Source of the DNA: Dendrosporobacter quercicolus
GTDB lineage: Bacteria; Bacillota; Negativicutes; DSM-1736; Dendrosporobacteraceae
Assembly: GCF_900104455.1 (NCBI RefSeq)
Contig: NZ_FNHB01000011.1
Coordinates: 60,338-124,337, forward strand
Reading direction: 5' to 3'
Length of the DNA: 64,000 bases
A program made the translations under genes and the position numbers. The notes beneath the pieces were generated by a model. It searched no databases and was not told the DNA's origin. It worked only from the letters and a program-made list of their open reading frames with translations. Positions 1 to 9,283 of the stretch are shown in pieces; position 1 is the stretch's first letter; every line of letters begins with the position of its first letter.

Positions 1-343
1 CAGTCTGAAGGTCCGTACTGATCTGCAGCCTTTTTCCTTCCACTTGCAGGGAAAACCGCGCGCTTTGCTGTTCATAATCCAGCGAAACCGTGCGCAGGCT
101 GTAGCCGGGATGACGGTCAAGAAGATTTGTTGCCTGCCTGGCCAAAGAAACGGGTGGTGTCTCCGTCGGTGCAGGTGCTGCCTGCGACGGTGCAGGCCTT
201 GAAACCGCCGGTCTCTGCACCCGGTTAAAGTCGTTAATTTCCTGTTTGAAGATCAGCGGTAAGGCGCTGGCGCACATAATCAGCAGAAAAACAGCACAAA
301 CCAAACTGGTCCATTTATGTATTTTATACCAGTATTGCATCAT
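1..343 (-). CDS. PepSY-associated TM protein, N-terminal part (runs off window)
   Basis: The reverse strand from 343 encodes 114 residues open to the window edge. It begins MMQYWYKIHKWTS, a basic start followed by one hydrophobic helix (about residues 13-32) ending in LIFKQEIND; this is the signature of the PepSY-TM (PiuB-like) family of inner-membrane proteins. A Pro/Ala-rich linker follows, then a region resembling a PepSY fold. Such proteins commonly sit beside TonB receptors and are thought to help in iron or siderophore reduction. It lies downstream of the TonB receptor on the same strand but beyond a terminator-like hairpin, so co-transcription is uncertain. Start is one of two adjacent ATGs (343 or 340). 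Family assignment is fairly sure; substrate is unknown. Confidence 0.75.
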   Translation of the reverse strand, partial: MMQYWYKIHKWTSLVCAVFLLIMCASALPLIFKQEINDFNRVQRPAVSRPAPSQAAPAPTETPPVSLARQATNLLDRHPGYSLRTVSLDYEQQSARFSLQVEGKRLQISTDLQT

Positions 344-711
344 TGCCGCCGGTTACTCCCGTCGGTGACGTCCGGCCTATGGCTCGTATCCGCGTACTGC
401 ACTGATAAATTTCGCTCCGGCATTACGTCGCCTCCTTTTCGTTGCATTAATTAAATTGTAGTTATTGTGAATAAGTGCACTCTGACAGCTGAATTTGGAT
501 AACCCTATAAAACAGATTCTACGGAGTATTGGGAGAGCAATGCAAGAAAACAACGAAATTTGAGGAAGCCAGAAACTTCGGGAAGCAGTCGGGCAGCCAA
601 TATTCCTGTGTTGCATAGCCGCCAACCGTATTGAGTAGAGACCGCGGGCGGCCGAATAAAAGCCATGCAGACGCGGATGTGTCCAGGTCTGCATGGCTCC
701 CAAAATACATT
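344..711. other. Intergenic gap with one terminator
   Basis: No credible gene. Open frames here on both strands lack ribosome sites and recognisable composition. The only clear structure is the hairpin at 661-698 next to the receptor stop codon. Confidence 0.6.
655..698 (-). terminator. Rho-independent terminator of the TonB receptor gene
   Basis: Perfect 12-bp arms AGCCATGCAGAC (661-672) and its complement (687-698) with a 14-nt loop, followed on the minus strand by TTTATT. It lies 13 bases past the receptor stop codon. Confidence 0.8.
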
Positions 712-2805
712 TTAGAAATTGTAATTCACGGATACCCAATAATTCCGTCCCGCCAGATAAGTGCCACTAGGACTTTGTCCGGAGCCGCCGATATATTTAT
801 AGTAAGTCGTGCCATTTACTATGGCGGTTTTGCCGAAATCTTTATCAAGCAGATTATTGACAGAGAAATTTAATGTAACATTCTGGGTTAGCTTACGGGA
901 TACCCCCAGATCAAGCACTGTATAGGAGCCAATGTCCTTGCCAAGCGCATCAACCACTGCCTGCTCCGTAGCGGTATAATTTTCCGCTTTTTTGTTATAC
1001 CGGGTCATTTTGCCGCGGTATTCCGCTCTTAGCCAGGCGTTGGTCTTTTCGTCCGCCTGCCAGTTCAGCCGCGCATTTACCGCATGTTTAGGCGTATTGT
1101 TGAGCCTAGTACCGTCATTTGCGCCGCCAATCTGTTCGCTTTCAAGGTAGGTGTAATTCAGATTCAACGCCAAGTCCTGGGCCAGCGGAATTTTGGTGCC
1201 CAATTCAAGACCGTCGATCTTGGCTTTGTCTACGTTTTCGTAAGATTGCCACAGCTGACCGCTTTCATCCGCCCAGGTAGCGGTGCTACTGATTCGATTT
1301 TTAAAATCCGTGTGGAACAGGGTGGCATTGGCGCTGAAACCGGTAGGATGCTGGTAGTAAAAGCCCAGTTCCCTGTTTACGCTTTCCTCGGGCTTGAGGT
1401 TGGGGTTGCCTCTAACCAGTATATCACTGCTCGTACCGCCGGTACCGCCGGTATGACCGTCCGTCGTCTGCGTCAGGGTAGGGGCTTTGAAACCGGTGCT
1501 GACACCGCCTTTCAGCGTCCACTTGTCACTCGCCTTCCAGACCAGGTAACCTCGCGGGCTGGTATTTCCGCCAAAAAAATTGTGATGGTCATAACGGGCG
1601 CCATAAGTAAAGGCCAGATCCTCCCGCAGCCGCCATTCGTCTTCCACAAACAGCGAAGTGGTTTTCGCCTCGGGGTTAGGCAGGCCGTCAGCGGTTATCA
1701 CACTGCTCTCCAATTTTGCATCCCAGTACCGTCCGCCCGCGGTCAGCGTATGAGCGTCGCCAACCGGCGCAACCAATTTGGTCTCAAAAATCAGGTTTTC
1801 GTTCTTCAGCTTGCGGGGCGCGCCGCTAGCTGCGCCATAGCCTTTCAGTTCGGTGGTGTTATAGGTCAGGGTAGTGCTCCAGTCGCCATAGGACACCTTA
1901 TTATCGCTGCCCAGCGTCACCTTGTCGCGGTCAAAGCGCAGCGGATTGTTCTGTGTAGCCGAACCCGGTGCTTTGGAAAAATCGCTAGTGGCCGTCTCAG
2001 CGTCCAACCAGAGGCTGTTGCTGTCATCCAGTTTCCAGGTTACTTTGCCGCCTAGGCTGTAGTTTCTTAAGGCAATGGGATTTGCCCCTCTGGTGGTAAC
2101 TAGATCACCCTGATCATTGGTAACAGAGGATCCGGCCCGCCGAAGAAAGTTACCGCGCAAGGCCAGTCCCACTTTATCCTCGACAAGTGGGCCGCTCGAA
2201 AATAAAGAATAACGGGTTACACTGCCCCATTCCGAATTCTCGTGAAGGGTGTAGTCCAACGTCAGGTTATGATTCCACTCGTCAGTTACCTTTTTGGTAA
2301 TGATATTCACCACGCCGCCCATAGCCTCGGTTCCGTACAGGGTGGACATCGGACCACGAATGATTTCAACGCGTTCAATTGTCGCCAGCGGCGGCACGAA
2401 AGTACCGAGCCCAACACTATAGCCGTTCGGTCCGACACCCCGGTCCCCATTCTGGGGAATGCCGTCCACCAGAACCAGCGTATAGTCGCTACCCATACCG
2501 CGGATGCTGACATTCGCCCCACCCAGTCTGCTGGCGGAGCTGCGCACGTCAACGCCTTCCACATCGGACAGGATACCCGCAAGATCCGTATAGCCACGCC
2601 GGTTGATATCCTCTTTTGTAATTACCGTAATACTAGCCGGTGCGTCGACAATATCCTGTTCAAAGCCGGAGGCCGTTACCACCACTTCGTCGAACTGGAA
2701 AATAGGATCGTTCTCGGCAGCGTAAGCAGGCAAACTCAAGGCAACACTTAGACCGATAGCCAACAGCCCGATCTTTTTCTTATTTTGTTTTATACCAACA
2801 TTCAC
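712..2805 (-). CDS. TonB-dependent outer-membrane receptor
   Basis: 697-residue gated beta-barrel for energised uptake of a metal chelate across the outer membrane. A signal peptide ends at PAYA/AEND; the TonB box DEVVVTASG follows, then a plug domain (about 45-160, with RIEVIRGPMSTLYG-like motif and GGVVNIITKK) and a barrel ending in VNYNF, the C-terminal Phe recognised by the BAM machinery. I choose the GTG at 2805, preceded by GGGGGGA at good spacing; the frame is open to 2919 but that extension does not look like protein and would bury the signal peptide. The PepSY-TM neighbour and the Fur-box match at 3127 point to iron. A BtuB/CirA-like subfamily is likely; the ligand cannot be read from sequence. 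Confidence 0.93.
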   Translation of the reverse strand: MNVGIKQNKKKIGLLAIGLSVALSLPAYAAENDPIFQFDEVVVTASGFEQDIVDAPASITVITKEDINRRGYTDLAGILSDVEGVDVRSSASRLGGANVSIRGMGSDYTLVLVDGIPQNGDRGVGPNGYSVGLGTFVPPLATIERVEIIRGPMSTLYGTEAMGGVVNIITKKVTDEWNHNLTLDYTLHENSEWGSVTRYSLFSSGPLVEDKVGLALRGNFLRRAGSSVTNDQGDLVTTRGANPIALRNYSLGGKVTWKLDDSNSLWLDAETATSDFSKAPGSATQNNPLRFDRDKVTLGSDNKVSYGDWSTTLTYNTTELKGYGAASGAPRKLKNENLIFETKLVAPVGDAHTLTAGGRYWDAKLESSVITADGLPNPEAKTTSLFVEDEWRLREDLAFTYGARYDHHNFFGGNTSPRGYLVWKASDKWTLKGGVSTGFKAPTLTQTTDGHTGGTGGTSSDILVRGNPNLKPEESVNRELGFYYQHPTGFSANATLFHTDFKNRISSTATWADESGQLWQSYENVDKAKIDGLELGTKIPLAQDLALNLNYTYLESEQIGGANDGTRLNNTPKHAVNARLNWQADEKTNAWLRAEYRGKMTRYNKKAENYTATEQAVVDALGKDIGSYTVLDLGVSRKLTQNVTLNFSVNNLLDKDFGKTAIVNGTTYYKYIGGSGQSPSGTYLAGRNYWVSVNYNF

Positions 2806-3126
2806 TAAATTTCCCCCCACAATAAGTTTAGGCCTTAATCGCCGATAAAGCTCTCCCCCTGGCCTATCGTATATAACAATTCCTGAATATCCTATTCTGT
2901 ACAGCGCTCCCGCTACCACATTCCGGCCAGCCTTGATGGCGTTCTGCCCTGTGCCGAGGTTTCCATGTTTCCCCCGGTTTAAGGTTTCGGGGCCGGTGCT
3001 TAGGCCATATGGGAGCAGCCATATTCAAACGGCTATTTTGTTATGCGCTTTACTCCCCCCCTTCTGACTATAGTAATGTATACCAACGTCCCCCCCCTTT
3101 TCTCTAGCAAAACATAAGAACACTCA
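2806..3126 (-). other. Long, possibly structured 5' leader of the receptor gene
   Basis: About 320 bases separate the receptor GTG from the Fur-box match. On the minus strand the leader holds a hairpin ATATGG/CCATAT, a second CCGG/CCGG stem around 2970-2995, and TAGGCC/GGCCTA arms just before the ribosome site. I could not match it to a known riboswitch; the B12-box GCCACTG of cobalamin riboswitches is absent. Confidence 0.35.
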
Positions 3127-3145
3127 GATAACGATTATCATTATC
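3127..3145. promoter_or_regulatory. Fur-box-like operator
   Basis: GATAACGATTATCATTATC matches the classical 19-bp Fur consensus (GATAATGATAATCATTATC) at 17 of 19 positions and is followed by GATAATTA, extending the repeat. It lies between the divergent receptor and LysR genes, 25 bases upstream of the LysR -35 element and overlapping a plausible minus-strand promoter. Iron-responsive control is inferred. Confidence 0.75.
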
Positions 3146-3169
3146 GATAATTAATTATAAATTAAACAT

Positions 3170-3198
3170 TTGATAAATAATAGTACATATTTTATAAT
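3170..3198 (+). promoter_or_regulatory. Sigma-A promoter of the LysR gene
   Basis: TTGATA (3170-3175), a 17-base spacer, then TATAAT (3193-3198), 41 bases before the ATG. A 10-bp palindrome ATGGTACCAT overlaps the -10 end and could be an autoregulatory site. Confidence 0.7.
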
Positions 3199-3239
3199 GG
3201 TACCATAATAAATTGTATATTAATTAAGGGGAGCACGTT

Positions 3240-4151
3240 ATGGATTTATTGCAGTTGAAATATTTTCAGACGGTGGCCAAGCTTGAACACATGACAAAGG
3301 CGGCTCACGCATTACAAATTGCGCAGCCTGCTCTAAGCGTGACAATTGCCCGGCTGGAAGAAGATGTAGGTGTTCCTTTGTTTAACCGGACCGGCCGGAA
3401 TATTGTGCTGAATGAATACGGAAAAGCTTTTTTAGAGAGGGTAACCCGCGCCCTGAATGAGCTTGAGGCCGGGCGCCAGGAAGTTTCCGATTTGTCAGGC
3501 AGCGAATTCGGCTATGTGTCTATTGCGTCTACCTTTATGAGCAAACGATTTTGCAACCGTTTAGCTTCCTTTGCGCAGCTTTATCCAAAAGTAAATTTCC
3601 AGCTTACGCAGACAACGAATGAAAATGCCAAATTGCGGTTACTGGAAAGCGGGGAAGTTGACTTTATTTTTACTATTAAGAAAATTGAACGGCCGGATAT
3701 CGTGTGCGTTCCCTTGGTGGAAAAAGATATTTTTCTGGCTGTGTCACCCGTTCATCGCCTGGCTAACCGTGGTACTGTTGCTCTGGAAGAATTGGCCGGG
3801 GAACCTTTTATCAACCTGAAAGCCGATGAAAGCATTCAGGAATTTTGTCATGCCATGTGCCTAAAAAGAGGATTTGCGCCGAAGGTTGTATGTACATGTG
3901 ACAGCTCTCAGGGACTGGTTAACTTAGTCTCCGCCGGGTTTGGCGTAACCTTTTTTCCATCGCCGGGCAGGCAAAAACCCAATTCCCCGTTTGTTTTACT
4001 GAAAGTCGAGGATTTTGATTATAAAAGCTTTCTCTACCTTGCCTGGAAGGAAAAACGATACTTTTCAAAAGCGGCGCTTTATTTTCGTGAATATGTCATT
4101 CACCAAAGCAAGGTCAAAAAGAAGCGGAACCGGTTTTCAACCGTTCGATAG
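3240..4151 (+). CDS. LysR-family transcriptional regulator
   Basis: 303 residues, the normal LysR length. The N-terminus MDLLQLKYFQTVAKLEHMTKAAHAL with QPALS forms the winged helix-turn-helix; the C-terminal two thirds is the effector-binding domain with the usual EVDFIFT and SAGFGVTFFPS motifs. ATG has an AAGGGGA ribosome site. It is divergent from the TonB receptor, from which a Fur-box match separates it, so it may control or be co-controlled with iron uptake. A separate P-type ATPase gene follows after 117 bases. Target and ligand unknown. Confidence 0.9.
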   Translation: MDLLQLKYFQTVAKLEHMTKAAHALQIAQPALSVTIARLEEDVGVPLFNRTGRNIVLNEYGKAFLERVTRALNELEAGRQEVSDLSGSEFGYVSIASTFMSKRFCNRLASFAQLYPKVNFQLTQTTNENAKLRLLESGEVDFIFTIKKIERPDIVCVPLVEKDIFLAVSPVHRLANRGTVALEELAGEPFINLKADESIQEFCHAMCLKRGFAPKVVCTCDSSQGLVNLVSAGFGVTFFPSPGRQKPNSPFVLLKVEDFDYKSFLYLAWKEKRYFSKAALYFREYVIHQSKVKKKRNRFSTVR

Positions 4152-4268
4152 CTATGCTATAATAACTATTAACATTTATTACCGTTATTTGACGCACCTG
4201 TGGAGCTTTCGCAAAGTCGAACACATCTGCGCCATTTATTTTTATTTAGCTAAAATAAGGAGGTAAAA

Positions 4269-6971
4269 ATGCGAAAATGGTATCTAAAGAGTATTGAAGA
4301 GGTTAAGGAACAATTAGACACGAGTGAAAACGGGCTCGCCTTGGACCAGGCGCAGGAAAGATTGGACAAGTATGGAGAAAATGTATTGCCCAGTGAACCG
4401 CCGCCGTCTGTCATAAAGATTTTTATTCAACAGTTTAAAAGCCCTTTAATGTATATTCTGTTGATTGCCGCTGTCGTTTCTTTCTTTCTGAAAGAATACA
4501 TGGATGCTGCCTTCATTTTCATCGCCTTGCTGCTCAATTCGGTTATTGGTACTTACCAGGAATGGAATGCCGCCAAAAGCGCCGCCTCTTTACAAAAAAT
4601 CGTGCCGCAAAAAGCACTGGTCATTCGCGATAGCCATAAAAAGGAAATTGATGTGAAAGATGTGGTTCCCGGCGATGTCATTGTTCTGGAGGCGGGGTTA
4701 AGAGTGCCTGCCGATTTGCGGTTGATCAGGGCCAATGGACTGGAAATTGACGAATCGCTGCTAACAGGCGAATCTTTACCTGTAACAAAAAACATTCAGA
4801 TTTTAAATGATGAGCCGATTCCTTTAGGCGATCGTACCAATATTGCTTTTGCCAGCACCGTAGTAACCAGGGGTTCAGGTCTGGGCATTGTGACTGATAC
4901 GGGCTGGAGCACCGAAATAGGCAAAATTGCAAAAGTTCTTTCCGCCGAGGATACGAAAACACCTTTGGTTCATCGCATGGAGTCGTTTACCAAAAACATT
5001 ACTGTCGTCATATTACTGGTTGCAGCGATGTTGGGATTTTTCGCTTTTAATAAAGGGTTTGAAATAGATACGGTCTTTTTCATGGCAATAGCTTTAGCGG
5101 TGTCCGCTATTCCGGAAGGCCTGCCGATTGGAATAACCGTTGCGTTATCGATCGGCATGCGCAGGATGGCCCAGCGGCATGTTATTGTCCGGAAACTATT
5201 GGCTTTAGAGGGTTTGGGAAGTTGTACGGTAATCGCCAGTGATAAGACCGGAACCTTAACGCATAATCAGCTTACCTTAAAAATTATATCTTTCCCGGGC
5301 GAAAAACAGTTTGAAGTTACAGGAGAGGGTTATAACCCCCAAGGCGGGCTGAAGGGCGTAAATAATCAGGCCGGGCCGGAGTTTTCCCGGCTCAAGCGTC
5401 TGGCGGAAATCGGGGTATTGTGTAATGAAGCAACGTTCTATCAAAAAGATCAGCAATGGCATTATTATGGGGATTCAGTCGATATTGCCTTTTTGGTTCT
5501 TGGTGAAAAATTAGGCCTACGGCACAACGAGCTGCTTGAGCAACAGCCAAGCACCGGCATTATTCCCTTTGATGCCCAGCTTCGCTATGCTGCAGCGTTT
5601 AATCAACAAGGGGACAAAGTCAGAGTTGCGGTAAAAGGAGCGTATGAAACAATTCTTTCCCGCTGCGACAGTATGCTGGGAACAAACGGCCTAGCGCCTT
5701 TGGATAAAGAAATGATAGAGCAGGATGCTTCGCAACTGGCTGAACAGGGCTACCGCGTGTTGGCACTGGCCGATGGCCTTATTGAAAATCAGGACAATTA
5801 TGATGACAACGACATTGCCGGCTTAACCTTTCTCGGTTTAGTCGGGATGATAGATCCGTTAAGGCAGGAAGCCAAGGCGGCGGTCCGGGAATGCAGGCAA
5901 GCCGGCGTTAAGGTTTGTATGGTTACAGGAGATCATCCCCTGACGGCACTTTCCATAGCCCGGGAGCTGGGCATTGCCCACAGCAAAGCGGATGTCATAA
6001 CAGGTGTAGAGCTGAAAGGCTGCTGCGATAAGGAAAACCGGCAGGAATTTCTTAATATAGTCAATTCAAAAACCGTTTTTTCCCGGGTAGAGCCGTTTCA
6101 AAAACAGTTGATTGTCAAAGCCATGATGGATAACGGTCATTTTGTGGCAGTCACCGGCGACGGCGTGAACGATGCTCCGGCGCTAAAAGAGGCCAATATC
6201 GGAGTCGCTATGGGGACTGGGACTGATGTTGCCAAGGAAACGGCGGATATTGTTCTGACAGATGACAACTTCGCTTCTCTGGTTGCCGGTATTGAGCAAG
6301 GACGGGGCGCTTACAACAATATCAGAAAGATCGTCTATTTATTGATCTCTATGTCGGTGGCGGAAATATTGTTGTTTACATTGTCAATTATTGGGGGTTA
6401 TCCGCTTCCCCTGCTGGCTGTGCAAATTCTTTGGCTTAATTTAGTCACCAATGGTATTCAGGACATAGCTTTGGCTTTTGAACCTCTGGAAGGGGATGAA
6501 ATGAAGCGAAAACCCCGGCCGCCGCAAGAAGGAATATTTGAGCGCTTAATGATCGAACAAACGCTTGTTTCAGGAGTTTTCGTAGGAATCATAGGGTTTA
6601 TCGCCTGGATATTCTTTTTGGATTATCTGAAAATGAGTGAGTTTACCGCCCGGAATAGCCTGTTGCTTCTTTTGGTTTTCTTTGAAAATTATCACGTATT
6701 GAATTGCCGGTCAGAACGAAAATCTGTTTTCCGGATACCCTTTTTCAGCAACAAAATATTGATTGGAGCTGTGCTGCTGGCGCAGGGACTACATGTTTTA
6801 AGCATGAATCTGCCAATCATGCAGACTGTGCTGAGCGTAGAGCCCGTAAGCTTTAGCCAATGGCTGTATACCTTGGTTCTCAGTGTGGCTATTCTTCTAG
6901 TCATGGAGGTATACAAGTTCATAAAGCAAAAGAAGGATTCCAACCGTACAGCGGAGCTGGATCAAATATAA
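4269..6971 (+). CDS. P2-type cation-transporting ATPase
   Basis: 900-residue pump of the Ca2+-ATPase/PacL-like P2 group. Visible in order: cation-ATPase N-terminal domain (1-75), actuator motif TGES (166-169), M4 motif AIPEGLP, phosphorylation site DKTGTLT with Asp325, the nucleotide-binding domain, the hinge motif GDGVNDAPALKEANIG, and six C-terminal membrane segments. M6 reads LWLNLVTNGIQD, where SERCA has LWVNLVTDG, so the Ca-ligand Asp800 equivalent is Asn. This may alter ion choice. ATG follows a perfect AAGGAGGT site. It is a single gene with a strong terminator behind. Calcium, sodium or another cation cannot be settled from sequence alone. Confidence 0.9.
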   Translation: MRKWYLKSIEEVKEQLDTSENGLALDQAQERLDKYGENVLPSEPPPSVIKIFIQQFKSPLMYILLIAAVVSFFLKEYMDAAFIFIALLLNSVIGTYQEWNAAKSAASLQKIVPQKALVIRDSHKKEIDVKDVVPGDVIVLEAGLRVPADLRLIRANGLEIDESLLTGESLPVTKNIQILNDEPIPLGDRTNIAFASTVVTRGSGLGIVTDTGWSTEIGKIAKVLSAEDTKTPLVHRMESFTKNITVVILLVAAMLGFFAFNKGFEIDTVFFMAIALAVSAIPEGLPIGITVALSIGMRRMAQRHVIVRKLLALEGLGSCTVIASDKTGTLTHNQLTLKIISFPGEKQFEVTGEGYNPQGGLKGVNNQAGPEFSRLKRLAEIGVLCNEATFYQKDQQWHYYGDSVDIAFLVLGEKLGLRHNELLEQQPSTGIIPFDAQLRYAAAFNQQGDKVRVAVKGAYETILSRCDSMLGTNGLAPLDKEMIEQDASQLAEQGYRVLALADGLIENQDNYDDNDIAGLTFLGLVGMIDPLRQEAKAAVRECRQAGVKVCMVTGDHPLTALSIARELGIAHSKADVITGVELKGCCDKENRQEFLNIVNSKTVFSRVEPFQKQLIVKAMMDNGHFVAVTGDGVNDAPALKEANIGVAMGTGTDVAKETADIVLTDDNFASLVAGIEQGRGAYNNIRKIVYLLISMSVAEILLFTLSIIGGYPLPLLAVQILWLNLVTNGIQDIALAFEPLEGDEMKRKPRPPQEGIFERLMIEQTLVSGVFVGIIGFIAWIFFLDYLKMSEFTARNSLLLLLVFFENYHVLNCRSERKSVFRIPFFSNKILIGAVLLAQGLHVLSMNLPIMQTVLSVEPVSFSQWLYTLVLSVAILLVMEVYKFIKQKKDSNRTAELDQI

Positions 6972-6975
6972 GGCA

Positions 6976-7018
6976 GGTAAAAAAGAAAAGCAGAGCTACT
7001 CTGCTTTTCTTTTTTACC
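6976..7018. terminator. Strong bidirectional terminator
   Basis: Perfect 19-bp arms (6976-6994 and 7000-7018) with a 5-base loop; the GC-rich tip CAGA/TCTG is followed in both directions by T-rich arms. It serves the convergent ATPase and SelO genes. Confidence 0.9.
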
Positions 7019-7064
7019 CGTCCCAACCAGCCGGCATCCACGCCGGTTAGGGTTAAGGCTTGGG

Positions 7065-8537
7065 TCAGGTACCGCAAAAGGTCCGGTAAGGGCGGTCTGT
7101 TGGCGCAGGCAGTGCGGCGTAATCCGCTTGCTCGGGAGAATGCTCGTAGGGGTTTGAAAGAACGTCCAGCAGGCGCTCCATCACGCTGAAGTCCTGTTGT
7201 TCCGCACTTTCCAGCGCGGCTTCCACCCGGTGGTTGCGGGGAATGATTGCAGGATTGCTGTTTTGCATCAATTGGCGTGAAGAGGCTTTCGCTTCCTGCT
7301 GGCGCTCTAATCTCGCCTGCCACATTTCATGCCACTGCTCAAATTCCGGCCGCTCAAACAGTACCGTATCGGCCTCCCTTGCAAAAGTTAATGCCCGGAA
7401 GGTATTGGTATAGTCTGCCCGATACTCTTTCATCATATTGAGCAATCCTTCAATTAAGGCTTCATCCTGTGGTTCTGCGTTAAATAGTCCCAGCTTGGCT
7501 CTCATTCCCGCAAGCCAGTACCAATGAAACAAATCATCAAAAGAGAAAATAGCATCCTGGGCCAGTTGAACAGCCTGCTCCTGATTTACATGCAGCAGCG
7601 GCAAGAGAGTTTCAGCAAACCGGGCGAGATTCCAGCCGGCAAAATACGGCTGATTCCCATAAGCATAGCGGCCCTGAGCATCAATGGAGCTGAATACCGT
7701 TGCCGGATCATAGGCATCCATAAAAGCGCAAGGCCCATAATCAATCGTTTCTCCGCTAATCGCCATGTTGTCGGTGTTCATCACTCCGTGGATAAAGCCA
7801 ACCAGCTGCCATTTGGCGATCAGTGCGGCCTGACGCTTGATGACATCCTTAAGCAGCAGGAGATAGCGGTCCGGCTCGGCCTGAACATCCGGAAAATGCC
7901 GTTGTATTGCATAATCCGCCAGTGTCCGCAGTTCGTCAGCTGTACCCCAATTTGCAACGTATTGAAAGGTGCCGACGCGCAGATGACTGGCAGCCACACG
8001 GGCCAGGATTGCACCAGGCTGCTCAGTTTGACGGATGATCGTCTCACCGGTTGTCACCACCGCCAGACTGCGGGTCGTAGCAATACCAAGCGCATGCATA
8101 GCTTCGCTTATCATGTACTCGCGCAGCATCGGACCAAGCGCCGCCCGTCCATCGCCCTGGCGGGAGTATGGCGTTTTACCTGAACCTTTGAGTTGAATAT
8201 CAAACCGTTCTCCCCGGGGAGTGATCTGTTCACCAAGCAGCAGCGCCCGTCCATCGCCCAGCAAGGCAAAATGGCCGAATTGATGTCCCGCATAAGCCTG
8301 CGCCAGCGGTAACGCCCCTTCGGGAATCCGGTTGCCGGCCAGTACCGCTACCCCTTCACTTTGCAGCGCCTGGGCGTTCAACCCCAGGGACGCCGCCAAC
8401 GGAAAATTGAGAATAATCAGCTTCGGCGTCCGTACGGGAGTTGGGTTAAGTCTGGTGAAAAATGATTCCGGCAGGCGGGCGTAACTGTTGTCTAAATTCC
8501 AGCCTGTTTCCAGTACTGCTTTTTCCTTTGTTACCAT
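7065..8537 (-). CDS. selO: SelO/YdiU family protein adenylyltransferase
   Basis: 490 residues, full family length. SelO is a pseudokinase-fold enzyme that transfers AMP from ATP to Ser/Thr/Tyr of target proteins and is linked to redox stress. The nucleotide loop [19 protein letters not shown], the catalytic-loop-like HGVMNTDNM and the metal motif DYGP are all present. The C-terminus PYRTFCGT retains a Cys as in many bacterial members; animal forms use selenocysteine nearby. ATG at 8537 has GGAGAAAAG upstream. It is monocistronic and convergent with the ATPase gene. Confidence 0.93.
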   Translation of the reverse strand: MVTKEKAVLETGWNLDNSYARLPESFFTRLNPTPVRTPKLIILNFPLAASLGLNAQALQSEGVAVLAGNRIPEGALPLAQAYAGHQFGHFALLGDGRALLLGEQITPRGERFDIQLKGSGKTPYSRQGDGRAALGPMLREYMISEAMHALGIATTRSLAVVTTGETIIRQTEQPGAILARVAASHLRVGTFQYVANWGTADELRTLADYAIQRHFPDVQAEPDRYLLLLKDVIKRQAALIAKWQLVGFIHGVMNTDNMAISGETIDYGPCAFMDAYDPATVFSSIDAQGRYAYGNQPYFAGWNLARFAETLLPLLHVNQEQAVQLAQDAIFSFDDLFHWYWLAGMRAKLGLFNAEPQDEALIEGLLNMMKEYRADYTNTFRALTFAREADTVLFERPEFEQWHEMWQARLERQQEAKASSRQLMQNSNPAIIPRNHRVEAALESAEQQDFSVMERLLDVLSNPYEHSPEQADYAALPAPTDRPYRTFCGT

Positions 8538-8651
8538 ATCGCTTTTCTCCTTTCCTGGCTTTTTTTATCCCCTGTGCTTTTACATCAACATTGCAGCACC
8601 GCTTTCTCGATATTTTATACTCTATCTTATCTCAATACTTTTGCAGACTTT

Positions 8652-9065
8652 TCATATTTCCTGCTCCGCTGCGTCTAATAACTCCGCACCGTAGGAATTA
8701 TCAATTATACAACGCCAGCGGTTATCAGAATCTCTTTTAAATACATACGTTGCTTTTCGCTCGATAGAATGATGGTCCGCATCGGTCTTTTGGCCGACGT
8801 CTAATAGCGTTCTGGATAAAACCATAGCCGTATCACCAGCCTCCAGTATACACATATTGCCTTGCTTGACTGTAAGATTATGATTAACAAATTCGGCAAT
8901 AGCTGCAAATGCCGTCCGGATTTGCGCTTTGCCTTTTGCGATTACGCCCGGCCTAACTACCAGTACCGCATCTGCTGAATAGAACTCCATCAACCCTTCA
9001 AAGTCCTCTTTGTTTATCGCATCGTCCGCAGCTTCTATCAATTGCTTGATTTCCTGATTGTGCAT
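8652..9065 (-). CDS. SnoaL-like (DUF4440) NTF2-fold protein
   Basis: 137 residues beginning IKQLIEAADDAINKEDFEGLMEFYSADAVLV, the typical start of the NTF2-like/DUF4440 cone-shaped fold, continuing to a C-terminal strand RWRCIIDNSYG. These small proteins are isomerases, cyclases or ligand-binding proteins; no catalytic residues can be assigned safely. AAGGAGA precedes the ATG. It stands alone between SelO and a secreted protein gene, on the same strand. Confidence 0.8.
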   Translation of the reverse strand: MHNQEIKQLIEAADDAINKEDFEGLMEFYSADAVLVVRPGVIAKGKAQIRTAFAAIAEFVNHNLTVKQGNMCILEAGDTAMVLSRTLLDVGQKTDADHHSIERKATYVFKRDSDNRWRCIIDNSYGAELLDAAEQEI

Positions 9066-9181
9066 ACATCTTCTCCTTAAAATTATAGATCAGGCCGTTG
9101 GCTGGCTTCGCTTCATCTACCGACACCGCGAGTCGGAACTATATGATATTATAGCCCAAAACAGGCCTCCTCATGAACACA

Positions 9182-9226
9182 AAAATGGGCGTTTCTAAAT
9201 ATTAAAAATTCAGAAACGCCCATTTT
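9182..9226. terminator. Terminator hairpin
   Basis: Perfect 15-bp arms AAAATGGGCGTTTCT (9182-9196) and complement (9212-9226). It ends the secreted-protein gene that stops at 9284 on the minus strand and separates it from the SnoaL-like gene. Confidence 0.8.
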
Positions 9227-9283
9227 GCCGTTTCAACGCTTTACGATGATTTCTCTAAGCATTCAAGGCAGAACATTTTGTTC

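Noticed and set aside
377..739. Open frame of 120 codons on the minus strand between the PepSY and receptor genes
   Set aside because: It overlaps the receptor terminator hairpin, lacks a ribosome site and has no protein-like pattern.
1084..2055. 323-codon plus-strand frame inside the TonB receptor gene
   Set aside because: Antisense shadow of a clearly real outer-membrane receptor; its translation shows no domain.
2806..3126. Cobalamin riboswitch for the TonB receptor
   Set aside because: TTAAACC-GGGGGAA loosely recalls part of the aptamer, but the B12-box GCCACTG is missing and the neighbour genes suggest iron.
7524..8183. 219-codon plus-strand frame antisense to selO
   Set aside because: Shadow of the well-supported SelO frame, with no ribosome site.
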